Below are positions 45,325 to 53,440 of a DNA stretch of 64,000 nt, one piece after another. The notes beneath the pieces are model-generated. The model was given only the letters and a program-made list of their open reading frames with translations, was not told where the DNA came from and did not search any database. The stretch is taken from NCBI GenBank assembly GCA_036272595.1, contig DATAYM010000004.1, forward strand, positions 1-64,000, in the 5' to 3' direction. The position numbers were made by a program, and so were the translations under genes. The DNA comes from Poindextera sp036272595 (lineage in GTDB: Bacteria; Pseudomonadota; Alphaproteobacteria; Caulobacterales; Caulobacteraceae). Position 1 is the stretch's first letter. The number at the start of each line of letters is the position of its first letter.

Positions 45325-46344
45325 TCATTGGAGCGTCTCCAGATAGGTGCGCACGGATTTGATCTCCGGGCCCGAGAGGTAGAGGGTCGGCATCAGGGTC
45401 CCGGGCTTGACGCTCTGCGGATCGGCGATCCAGCCGGACAGGCCCGCGGGCGTGTTGGGCGCGGCGCCCGCGGCGATGGTCTGGCGCGACATCAGGTGGG
45501 TGAGGTCGGGTGCGACGTGGCCGCCGGCGTCGGTGCCCCTGACGGCGTGGCAGGCGCCGCATTTCAGCACGAACAGCTGCTCGCCCGCGGTGAGGTCCGG
45601 GTTGGCCGGCGCGGCGGCCGGCTGGACCTGCGCGCGGCGCCAGGCCTCGAAGGCGGCGGGGCTCTCGGCGGTGACGAAGACCATCATGTGGGCGTGTTGC
45701 AGGCCGCAATACTCGGTGCACATGCCCTGATAGCGGCCGGCGCGGTCCGCTTCGAGCCAGGTCTCGTTGGTCTGGCCCGGAATGGTGTCGGTCTTGCCGG
45801 TCAGCGCCGGCACCCAGAAGGAGTGGATAACGTCGGCCCCGTGCAGCACCACCCGCACCGGCTCGCCGGTCGGGATGTGCAGCTCGTTGGCGGTGGCGAA
45901 CACCTGGGTCGGATCGGGGTTCACATAGCGCGCTTCCCACCACCATTGGTGGCCGGTGACCTCGATGGTCAGCGGCGGCTTCGGCGGCATCGCCACGCTG
46001 GCGAGCACCGCGACGGTCCAGATGAGCGACACCACCAGGGCCACCGACGAGATCCCGACCCCGATGGTTATCCAGCTGACCCCGGCGCTCGTCCGTTCGA
46101 CCGCCGCGTTCAGCGGGCCGAAGGCGTTGGCCTGGGTGCGCGCGGCCACGCCCCAGAGCAGCAGGACCGCGATGATGATCACCACGGCCGCCGAAATGAT
46201 CGCCAGCCCCCAGGTCAGGGCGACCACCGGATAGGCCTTGGTCCCGGATCCGCTGAGATAGGACATCGGGACGCCGGCGCGGGCCGCGGCCGGCCAGGCG
46301 GCCGCGGCCGTGACCAGCAGAGCCCCGCACCCCGGCCGGCGCAT
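45325..46344 (-). CDS. Cytochrome c oxidase subunit II, caa3 type with fused cytochrome c
   Basis: 339 residues. A signal sequence and two membrane helices come first, then the CuA domain (HQWWWEARY, VIHSFWVPALTGKTDTIPGQ and CTEYCGLQHAHMMVFV with two Cys, two His and a Met). A C-terminal cytochrome c domain follows with heme site CGACH and a late Met (GTLMPTLYL). The fusion means that subunit II itself accepts electrons from small cytochromes. The ATG overlaps the CtaG stop (ATGA); upstream in-frame ATGs are inside ctaG. Confidence 0.93.
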   Translation of the reverse strand: MRRPGCGALLVTAAAAWPAAARAGVPMSYLSGSGTKAYPVVALTWGLAIISAAVVIIIAVLLLWGVAARTQANAFGPLNAAVERTSAGVSWITIGVGISSVALVVSLIWTVAVLASVAMPPKPPLTIEVTGHQWWWEARYVNPDPTQVFATANELHIPTGEPVRVVLHGADVIHSFWVPALTGKTDTIPGQTNETWLEADRAGRYQGMCTEYCGLQHAHMMVFVTAESPAAFEAWRRAQVQPAAAPANPDLTAGEQLFVLKCGACHAVRGTDAGGHVAPDLTHLMSRQTIAAGAAPNTPAGLSGWIADPQSVKPGTLMPTLYLSGPEIKSVRTYLETLQ

Positions 46345-47168
46345 CACACCGGGGCCTGGACGGGCATCGGCCTTGCCGGCCGGGCCTCGATCACCCGCCA
46401 CAGCTCGTACATGGCCGCCCCGAGGAAGGCCACGCAGCCGGGAACCCACATCAGGGCGCCGCCGATCTGCTGATCCTGCAGCGGCGTCAGCCCCCAGGCG
46501 TAGGTCGTCAGCAGGTGCGGGGTGAAGATCGCATGCGGAGCCAGCGTGATGAGCGCCCCTAGAAAGCCCATCTGCACGGTGGAGAAGAGGCCGGCCCCGA
46601 TGGCCCAGAACGGGCTCGGCCGGGAGGGAACCAGCAGCGCCGTCCAGAGCCAGAGCGCCGCCCCGAACAGCGTCAGATGCATCAGCCAGTAGGCGACCGT
46701 GCTTTCGAAGGTGAACTCATAGGGGATCGGCGTATGCCAGCACCAGAGCAGCACGGCGTAGAGGCCCGCGGCCACGATCGGGGTCTTCGACGCCTCCGGC
46801 CCCGGACTCGGCGATCCGATCGGCCCTCCCGGCGCAAGCGCGCGGAAGACGTCGAAGGGGCGCCCCAGCGCCACCAGCGGCGCTGCGACCAGGGTCAGCC
46901 CCATGTGCTGGCCGACCCGCGCGGCGAACAGAGAGACGGAAAGCGGGCAGAGCGGCGAAACGAGCGCCGCGGCGGTGATCGCCCAGCCGACGGCGAAACA
47001 GCCGACGCGTCCCCGCTCCACACCCGTCCGCCGCGCGGCCCAAAGGTAGGCGGCGGCGATCGCGATCAGGCAGGCGATGAGCACAGGGTCGAGATTCCAG
47101 CGGCCGGCCAGTTCGGCCGGCGACGGCGGTGTGCCGCAATAGGGTATGGGTGATGGGCGCCCCGCCAT
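46344..47168 (-). CDS. ctaG: Cytochrome c oxidase assembly protein, caa3-type CtaG
   Basis: 274 residues with about seven membrane helices. SPLCPLSVSLFAARVGQHMG, WHTPIPYEFTFESTVAYWLM and FSTVQMGFLGALITLAPHAI, then TPLQDQQIGGALMWVPGCVA, are family blocks with conserved His residues. Bacillus-type CtaG is needed to build active caa3 oxidase, probably for CuB insertion. It is the first gene of the operon, 146 bp from the divergent DUF421 gene. ATG at 47168; a second in-frame ATG lies ten codons upstream. Confidence 0.9.
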   Translation of the reverse strand: MAGRPSPIPYCGTPPSPAELAGRWNLDPVLIACLIAIAAAYLWAARRTGVERGRVGCFAVGWAITAAALVSPLCPLSVSLFAARVGQHMGLTLVAAPLVALGRPFDVFRALAPGGPIGSPSPGPEASKTPIVAAGLYAVLLWCWHTPIPYEFTFESTVAYWLMHLTLFGAALWLWTALLVPSRPSPFWAIGAGLFSTVQMGFLGALITLAPHAIFTPHLLTTYAWGLTPLQDQQIGGALMWVPGCVAFLGAAMYELWRVIEARPARPMPVQAPV

Positions 47169-47229
47169 GCTCTCGCTTCCAACTGGCCGCCCGTGCAAAC
47201 TATCGATCGGGGTATTTGGTTCTGTAACG

Positions 47230-47253
47230 CCGTGATATTTTTTCCGATCACGG
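47230..47253. promoter_or_regulatory. Palindrome in the divergent promoter region
   Basis: Seven-bp arms ccgtgat/atcacgg flank an AT-rich 10-base spacer. It lies 62 bp from both the CtaG and the DUF421 starts. The TGAT-N10-ATCA core could be a regulator site (CRP/FNR family sites have similar spacing) or a hairpin. I see no other strong signal in this gap. Confidence 0.4.
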
Positions 47254-47314
47254 GCCTTCCTGGAACAGCACGCCGCGCGCAGCCGTTTGCGTGCCGAAAA
47301 GACCCGAGGAAGAC

Positions 47315-47842
47315 GTGAATCTGGGCCAGCTCCTCCAAATGGGTACGCCGCCGCTGACCTGGGAACAGATGTCGATGCGCGGACTCGTGGCCTTGGCCTA
47401 CGGCATCGTCATCCTGCGTCTCTTCGGCCGGCGGATATTCGCCCGATGGTCGGCGCTGGACATCGTGATCGCGGTGTCGATGGGTTCCACCTTGAGCCGG
47501 GCGATCACCGGCCCCATCCCGTTTTGGCCCGCGGTCGCCGCCACCACCGTCATGATCCTGGTCCATCGGGCGCTGGCGATCTTGTCCGCCTACCTGCCGT
47601 GGCTCTCCCGCCTTCTCGAGGGGCGGGAGGTGACGTTGGCCAAGAACGGCGTGGCCAATGAACGCTCGATGGCGTTTAACGGCATAACCTTCGCCGACCT
47701 GGCCGAAGCGTTGCGCATGAAAGGGCTGGAAAGCATCAGCCAAACGCAACGGATCACGCTGGAACCGAACGGCGGCATCTCCATCCAGCGGGCGTCGGAT
47801 CCCAGTCCGCCGAGCGCGGCCAACGCGGTGACCCGTAGCTGA
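47315..47842 (+). CDS. DUF421 (YetF-like) membrane protein
   Basis: 175 residues from a GTG preceded by gagga; an in-frame GTG eight codons earlier has no ribosome site. Two or three N-terminal helices (MRGLVALAYGIVILRLFGRR, VIAVSMGSTLSRAITGPIPF), then a cytoplasmic domain with VTLAKNGVANERSMAFNGIT and ALRMKGLESISQTQRITLEP, as in YetF. Function unknown. It is divergent from the oxidase operon and not evidently linked to it. Confidence 0.87.
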   Translation: MNLGQLLQMGTPPLTWEQMSMRGLVALAYGIVILRLFGRRIFARWSALDIVIAVSMGSTLSRAITGPIPFWPAVAATTVMILVHRALAILSAYLPWLSRLLEGREVTLAKNGVANERSMAFNGITFADLAEALRMKGLESISQTQRITLEPNGGISIQRASDPSPPSAANAVTRS

Positions 47843-47886
47843 ATCAAGTTTCGCGGCTGCGGACAGCGCCGACCGGGGCGGCCTTC

Positions 47887-50253
47887 CTAGTCGAACCGCA
47901 GGCGCAAGCCCGCAGTGAAGGCGCGGCCTTCGGCGGGACTGTAGGTGCGCGGATTTGTCAGCCGGACGTTCGGTGGCAGGCCGCCAAGGTCGGTGAAGGC
48001 GCCGTAGGTATAGTCGCGCCGATCGAACAGGTTCTCGACATCCGCGAACAACTGCAGACGAGGTCCGATGCGGTAGACGGTGCGCAGGGCCACGGTGGCG
48101 AAACCCGGCAGTTGCGGCTCCTGGTTGGATTCGTCGCCGACCAGGAACTGGCCGCTCTGCGCCTGGACGTCGACGCCGGCGCTCCACGCGGAGGTGAGAT
48201 CGACGTCGGCGGACAGGGTCAGCCGGTTTGCCGGGTCCATCGGCAGCCGCTCTCCCGGCCGCACATGGATGAACCCGCTGGCGTTTGCCGCCGGGCTGTT
48301 TGACGACAGGATCTCGGCGTCGAGGAAGCTTGCCTCCAGGTAGGCATAGCTGGCGGAGAGGCCCCAGCGGCCGGCGCGCCAGGCAAGGCTGGCGTCCACC
48401 CCCTGCCGGCGCGTCGCGCCCGCGTTCTGAAAATAGCCGAAGCCGTTGATTTGGGTCGCCAGCAACAGGATGTCGTCGACGGAGTCGGTGCGGTAGGCGC
48501 TGATCGACCAGGTGAGCTGGCCCCCGAGGTCGGGCAACGCTGCCCGGCCGCGCAGGCCGACCTCGACAGTGTGCGCGACCACCTGCTTGAGCTTGGGGTC
48601 GGAGACCAGGAAGGCGTCGAGCAGGCATGGCGAGGCGCGATCGGCGCAGGAAAGTTCTCCGGCCGTCGGCGCGCGGTTGGACTCCGAGTAGCCGGCATAG
48701 GCGGTCAGCCCGTCCGCGACCTTGTAGGTCGCCCCGACGCCGGGATTGAAACGCGCGAAGCTGTGCTGGCCGCTCAAGCCGCCGCCGAGCCTGTCGCGGA
48801 GACCGATCCGCGCGCTGTTGAAGCGTCCGCTCAGGGACAGCGAAAGGCGCCGCGTGAGGTCGAAGACATCGACCGCGTAGGCGCCGAGGTAGGTGTTGGT
48901 CGCCGTCACGCTCACCGGGGCTTCGATCGGCGGCTGCGCGGTCGGGCTCAGCGCCTGGTCGATGGTCACGCCGACGCCCGCCACCCGTAGGTCAGGCTGC
49001 AGAGTCCCCAGCTCGCCATGGGCGCCGTAGGCGGTCGAGCCGTGATCGATCGAGCCGCCGACGACCAGATCGTTGCCGTGGGCGCCGAGCGGCGCCGTCA
49101 GGGAGGCCTGGAGGGCCGCGCCCAGGCTGTCCGTGGCCGTATGGGTGAAGTCGGTTTCGCCTGGCGTCGCCCCCGCCGGCAGCACGCTTGCCGGCACGGC
49201 GTGGCCGTTCGCGTCGTAGAGCGCATCGCCCGGATAGTCATAGGCGCCTTCCAGGCAGAGCTGCGCCGGGTCGTTGCCGCAGGCCGCGACATCGGTGGTG
49301 TTGCCGTCGACCAGGCGCTGGTCGAACCGGCGGTAGTAGAAACTGGCGCCCACCGAAAGGTCGCCGCGCACGGCGTAGGTCCCGCGCAGCTGCACCAGCG
49401 CCATGCCGTCCTGCATCGTCTGCGGGTAGGTGAACGTCGCCCTGGGATCGGCCGCCAGCCTCTGCACCGGGGTCGGCCCCACCGCGTCGATGTCGTTCAC
49501 CGCGCCTGAAGCGGTCAGGTGCAGGCTCAGGGCCCCATGCTGATAGGCCAGATCGGCATAACCCTGGCGCAAGGTCGTCGGCGATCGATAGCGGAAGCCG
49601 TCGTCATGCAGGCCGCCGATCCCGACATAGAGGCCGAAGTCGCCGAAGCGGGACCCGTATTCGACATGACCGGCGACGTCTCCGAACGAGCCGCCGCTGA
49701 TCTCCCCCCCAACGCCCTGGTAGCTCAAGCCGTCCTTCATGTTCAGCGTCACCGCGCCGCCGAGCGCATTCAGGCCGAACGCCGGATTGTCGCTCTGGAT
49801 GGTGAAGGTCCGGGCCGCGAACTGGGGCACGAGATCCCAATTGACGTTGTCGCCGAAAGCTTCGTTCAGCCGCACGCCGTCCTGGTATACGGCCAAGCCC
49901 TCGGCGACGCCGGATATCGGCGAAGCTTCGAAGCCCCGGTAGGTCAGGTCGGGCTGGAACGGGCTGCCCTGTTCGTCGTTCAGGCTGACGTCGGCGAGCT
50001 GGGCGCCGACCAGATTGGCGATCACGCTGGTTTGTCGCTTGTCGGCCAGCGCCGTGATCGACAAGGTTTCGACCTGCCCGGCGAGCTTGTCGATGGAGAT
50101 CGCGCCGGTAGCGAGAGGGGCATTGGCGATGACCGTAACGATCTCGAGCTTTGACGGCGGCGTAGCGGACTGTGCGAGCGCCGCGGTCGCCGCCCCGATG
50201 ATCGAAGCCATCGCGCCCGGCACGGCCGACGATGCGATCGCCTTCAGGCTCAC
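47887..50253 (-). CDS. TonB-dependent outer membrane receptor
   Basis: About 788 residues from a GTG preceded by ggagag. A signal peptide (VSLKAIASSAVPGAMASIIG and on to ALAQ) is followed by a plug domain with LADVSLNDEQGSPFQPDLTY, VYQDGVRLNEAFGDNVNWDL and AFGLNALGGAVTLNMKDGLS. The 22-stranded barrel ends GRAFTAGLRLRFD with a terminal aromatic residue. It is close to receptors of the heme/siderophore or small-ligand type, but the ligand is unknown. It is beside the lanthanide-type alcohol dehydrogenase operon, so a metal-chelate ligand is conceivable. ATG at 50211 is a second start. Confidence 0.9.
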   Translation of the reverse strand: MSLKAIASSAVPGAMASIIGAATAALAQSATPPSKLEIVTVIANAPLATGAISIDKLAGQVETLSITALADKRQTSVIANLVGAQLADVSLNDEQGSPFQPDLTYRGFEASPISGVAEGLAVYQDGVRLNEAFGDNVNWDLVPQFAARTFTIQSDNPAFGLNALGGAVTLNMKDGLSYQGVGGEISGGSFGDVAGHVEYGSRFGDFGLYVGIGGLHDDGFRYRSPTTLRQGYADLAYQHGALSLHLTASGAVNDIDAVGPTPVQRLAADPRATFTYPQTMQDGMALVQLRGTYAVRGDLSVGASFYYRRFDQRLVDGNTTDVAACGNDPAQLCLEGAYDYPGDALYDANGHAVPASVLPAGATPGETDFTHTATDSLGAALQASLTAPLGAHGNDLVVGGSIDHGSTAYGAHGELGTLQPDLRVAGVGVTIDQALSPTAQPPIEAPVSVTATNTYLGAYAVDVFDLTRRLSLSLSGRFNSARIGLRDRLGGGLSGQHSFARFNPGVGATYKVADGLTAYAGYSESNRAPTAGELSCADRASPCLLDAFLVSDPKLKQVVAHTVEVGLRGRAALPDLGGQLTWSISAYRTDSVDDILLLATQINGFGYFQNAGATRRQGVDASLAWRAGRWGLSASYAYLEASFLDAEILSSNSPAANASGFIHVRPGERLPMDPANRLTLSADVDLTSAWSAGVDVQAQSGQFLVGDESNQEPQLPGFATVALRTVYRIGPRLQLFADVENLFDRRDYTYGAFTDLGGLPPNVRLTNPRTYSPAEGRAFTAGLRLRFD

Positions 50254-50409
50254 CACACTCTCCCAGGCTTCTGGCTCGACAGGCGCGGGTTTCGGGCGAG
50301 CTGCTGTCGCCGGAGCGCGAGTCGACGGGGTTGGTTCCCTTCGCAGGCCTGTCCCGGGTTTCCGGGCGTGACGCCAAAGGCGCAGCATCGCGGCGGCGGC
50401 TAGGCGAGC

Positions 50410-52395
50410 GTGCCGGTCGATCAGCCGCCGCCGACGCCCGTCGTCGTCCAGGCCGCGCGGTTGCCGGCGGCGGCCGGAGACCGCGCGTTTTCGATCCTGA
50501 AGATCGACCCGGAGGCGCTGGCGGTCAGCGAGCGGCTGGACGACGCGCTGGCGTCCGCACCGGGGTTTTCCCTGTTCCGCCGCACCTCCAGCCTGGGCGC
50601 CAACCCGACCACCCAGGGGGTCTCGCTGCGCGGCATCGCCGGCTCCGGGGCCAGCCGCGCCCTGGTGACCCTGGACGGCGTGCCGCAGAACGACCCGTTC
50701 GGCGGCTGGGTGATCTGGACCGGCCTGCCGCCCGAGGCGATCGCGTCGGCCGCCCTGGTGCGCGGCGCGGGGGCGGGGCCTTACGGCGCCGGAGCGCTGA
50801 CCGGAGTCGTGGCGCTGCAGCAGCCGGACCATATCGACGGCTACGCCGCCGGCGAGGTCGCGGCGGGCGACCACGGCTATGCCCGCGCCGCCGCCATCAG
50901 CGAGATCGACACCGGCCCCGTCCGCGCCTTTCTCGACGCCTCCGACGAGACCAGTGGCGGCTGGATCCCGGTGCGCCAGGGACGTGGTTCGGCGGACACG
51001 CCGCTGACCCTGCGCGACTGGAGCGCGGCCGAGCGCCTCCAGGCGGATATCGGCGCGGTGGTGCTGTCCGAGCGCATCGGCGGCTATGAGGAAGACCGCG
51101 GGGCCGGCACGCGCTTCGCCGCCTCCCGCGCCAGCGGCGTCCAGGGCAGCCTCACCCTGGTCCGGGCTCCGACCGGCGCCAGCCTGGGCTGGCGGCTGCA
51201 GAGCTGGATCGAGGGCTCGAACCTGGTCAACAGCTCGGCCTCGGTCGCCGCCGGCCGCAACACCGCGACCCTGGCCGACGACCAGTACGCCACCCCGGCG
51301 CTGGGGGTGGGGTTCAACGCCGCGTTGCGGCGCGCGGCCGCGCGCTACAGCTGGGAGCTGGGCGCCGACCTGCGCGACTTCGACGGGGTGAGTCACGACC
51401 GGCTCTACAACCAGGGAAACCCGACCGGAACCCGCACCGGCGGCGGCGGCGAACTGGTCGCCGGTCTCTATGGCGAGGCCAGCCGCGACCTTGGCCCCTG
51501 GCTGCTCACCGGCGGCGCCCGCCTGGACGATTGGGAGACCTATGATTCCCGCCTGGTCCAGACCGGAACCGCGCCGCTGGACCAGCGCCCGCCCGACCGA
51601 GGCGGCCTCGTGCCCAGCGGCCGCGTCGGTCTGCGCCGCGACCTGTCGGACGCGCTCTATGTCCGCGCCGCCGCCTATACCGGCTTCCGCCCGGCGACCC
51701 TGAACGAGCTGCACCGCTCGTTCCGGGTGGGCAATGACGTCACCGAAGCCAATGCCGGCCTCGCCCCCGAGCGGCTCTACGGGGTCGAGGCCGGGCTGGG
51801 CGGCCAGGCCTGGCTGAACTGGGACGCCGACGTCTTCTACAACCAGCTCGCCAACGCCATCACCAACGTCACCATCGGCAAGGGTCCGGGGAGCTTCCCG
51901 CTGGCCGGGTTCGTGCCGGCGGGCGGGACGCTGTTCCAGCGCCAGAACGCCGGCTCGATAACCGCCGTCGGCGTCGAGGGCGAGGCCGACCGGCGCCTGG
52001 GCGCCGCCGTCGATCTGCGCGCCGCCTTCACCTACACCAACGCCCGCGTCGACGGCGGTGGGCAGGCCCCGCAGCTGACCGGCCTGCGCCCGGCCGAGAC
52101 CCCGGCCCTGACGGTGACCGCCGGCGCGACCTGGCGGGCGCTGGACCGGCTGACCTTGACCGGCGAGGTGCGCTACGAGAGTTCGCGCTTCGACGACGAC
52201 CAGAACACCCGCCTGATCAAGGCCGGAACCGGAGTCGACGCCCGCGCCGAATGGCGGCTCACCAGGGCCCTCGACGTCTATGTCGCCGCCGACAACCTGC
52301 TGGGCGCCAACATCGAAACCGGCCGCAGCGCCGTGGGCGTGGTCACCTACGACGCCCCGCGCATGGTGCGCGTCGGCCTCACCCTGCGCCGCTAG
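50410..52395 (+). CDS. TonB-dependent receptor without signal peptide
   Basis: 661 residues, GTG start. The plug begins almost at once: VVVQAARLPAAAGDRAFSIL, LDDALASAPGFSLFRRTSSL, GANPTTQGVSLRGIAG and ALVTLDGVPQNDPFGGW. The barrel ends APRMVRVGLTLRR. No signal peptide precedes it, and a TAG lies three codons upstream in frame. Neither other frame upstream encodes one. Either the 5' end has been lost by deletion toward the divergent receptor, or translation starts in a way I cannot see. The barrel itself is intact. Confidence 0.85.
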   Translation: MPVDQPPPTPVVVQAARLPAAAGDRAFSILKIDPEALAVSERLDDALASAPGFSLFRRTSSLGANPTTQGVSLRGIAGSGASRALVTLDGVPQNDPFGGWVIWTGLPPEAIASAALVRGAGAGPYGAGALTGVVALQQPDHIDGYAAGEVAAGDHGYARAAAISEIDTGPVRAFLDASDETSGGWIPVRQGRGSADTPLTLRDWSAAERLQADIGAVVLSERIGGYEEDRGAGTRFAASRASGVQGSLTLVRAPTGASLGWRLQSWIEGSNLVNSSASVAAGRNTATLADDQYATPALGVGFNAALRRAAARYSWELGADLRDFDGVSHDRLYNQGNPTGTRTGGGGELVAGLYGEASRDLGPWLLTGGARLDDWETYDSRLVQTGTAPLDQRPPDRGGLVPSGRVGLRRDLSDALYVRAAAYTGFRPATLNELHRSFRVGNDVTEANAGLAPERLYGVEAGLGGQAWLNWDADVFYNQLANAITNVTIGKGPGSFPLAGFVPAGGTLFQRQNAGSITAVGVEGEADRRLGAAVDLRAAFTYTNARVDGGGQAPQLTGLRPAETPALTVTAGATWRALDRLTLTGEVRYESSRFDDDQNTRLIKAGTGVDARAEWRLTRALDVYVAADNLLGANIETGRSAVGVVTYDAPRMVRVGLTLRR

Positions 52396-52399
52396 CCGT

Positions 52400-52987
52400 T
52401 CAGGACGCCGTCTCGCCGACGCGGCCCGACCTGGCCGCGGGCCGGCGTCTGGCCAGGAGGCAGCGAACCAGTTCCTCGCCGAAGGGGAGGGCTTCGAACA
52501 CCACCACGCAGATCAGGGTGGCGACCAGGTAGGCGATCGGCAGCGGCGGCTGTCTCAACCGCAGACTGAAGTCGGGCGCCGCATGGCCAATGCCGAACAG
52601 CGCCAGGAACTGGTCCCAGTGCAGCGCGACGAGGCAGACGAGCGCCGTCAGCGGCACGAGTTCCAGGAAGCTGTGCACCATCTGTTCGATCGGGCTCACC
52701 ACGCGGTGGCGGACCGCGTAGGCGACGTCCCAGAAGGCGGTGGCTTCGTGGGCCACGAAGGCGGCCGCGCCGATCGCCAGCACCAGCGCATCCACCTGGA
52801 AGAACAGCACGATCAGCACCGGCGCGCCGATCTCGGCCAGCATCAGCAGATGCAGCAGGGATTCCGGATAGCTGGCGTTGCTCTGGATCTTCGCCCGCCG
52901 GTGACACAGCCAGTCCGCCACGCCGGCGGCCAGCCACAGCGGCACGATGAAGTACATCAGGATCAGACGCACGGGGGAGGCATCCAT
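52400..52987 (-). CDS. Hypothetical membrane protein, five helices
   Basis: 195 residues from the ATG after ggagcaac. Membrane segments are about 7-25 (ILMYFIVPLWLAAGVADWLC), 38-56, 58-78, 103-120 and 145-165. WLCHRRAKI after helix 1, HLLMLAEIGAPVLIVLFFQV and AAFVAHEATAFWDVAYAVRH contain several His/Glu that could bind a metal or heme, as in some small di-iron hydroxylase-like membrane proteins. No family is recognised. Convergent with the second TonB receptor, 4 bp apart. Confidence 0.75.
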   Translation of the reverse strand: MDASPVRLILMYFIVPLWLAAGVADWLCHRRAKIQSNASYPESLLHLLMLAEIGAPVLIVLFFQVDALVLAIGAAAFVAHEATAFWDVAYAVRHRVVSPIEQMVHSFLELVPLTALVCLVALHWDQFLALFGIGHAAPDFSLRLRQPPLPIAYLVATLICVVVFEALPFGEELVRCLLARRRPAARSGRVGETAS

Positions 52988-53259
52988 GGGCTGTTGCTCC
53001 GTCAGCGCGCGAGCTTTGGGGACAACAACCACTGACCGGGCTGTTGGTTCTCCGATGGTTGGCCGGCCGTGGGGCCTGACCAAACTTCATGATCTGCCGG
53101 CGCCCGCATCGGTTCCGCCTTCGGGGTTCCCGTGCCTTGCGACCGCGTCGGGTTCCCGCCCAGCGCAGCGACTACCCATCATCGCATCCCCTCCGCCACG
53201 CGCGTTTTGACAGAGGGCCGGTCGGCAATTCCGCTCGGGCTGCGGGCAAGGCCGAGCTA
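52988..53259. other. Non-coding region upstream of the RpoH-like gene
   Basis: About 270 bp without a protein-like frame on either strand. The 49-bp regulatory element begins at its right edge. Nothing else is seen. Confidence 0.5.
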
Positions 53260-53308
53260 TTATTTGCAAAATACGATTAAACACTTCCGAATATTGATTG
53301 TTATCAAA
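53260..53308 (+). promoter_or_regulatory. 49-bp regulon element, copy 1
   Basis: Contains ttatttgcaaaat, then gaatattgattg and ttatcaaa. It aligns without gaps to copies at 55453-55501 (40 of 49 identical) and 56014-56062 (33 of 49). It is the AT-rich island upstream of the RpoH-like sigma gene, whose ATG is 132 bp away. It contains the palindromes tttgcaaa, aatatt and ttgat-N4-atcaa. Confidence 0.75.
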
Positions 53309-53440
53309 TGCCCGGTCCGTGTGCAGATTTGTTGCACGGCAGGCCCGGGGCTGGAGCGATCCTTATCCGCCCCAAGGAACCAATGAAGAAGAGTCCGCCC
53401 GGCGTCTGGGGCGCCGAGGCGATCCAGAGAGGAGGCGCCC

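Noticed and set aside
43479..45362. 627-codon open plus frame opposite cytochrome oxidase subunit I
   Set aside because: Antisense shadow rich in Gly, Asp, His and Arg with no family resemblance.
47230..47253. CRP/FNR-type site upstream of the oxidase operon
   Set aside because: The arms are symmetric but do not match the TGTGA or TTGAT consensus well; listed only as an unassigned palindrome.
50232..51089. Alternative plus-strand frame that could supply the missing leader of the second TonB receptor
   Set aside because: Its sequence is Arg/Gly-rich and contains no hydrophobic signal core; it is a shadow.
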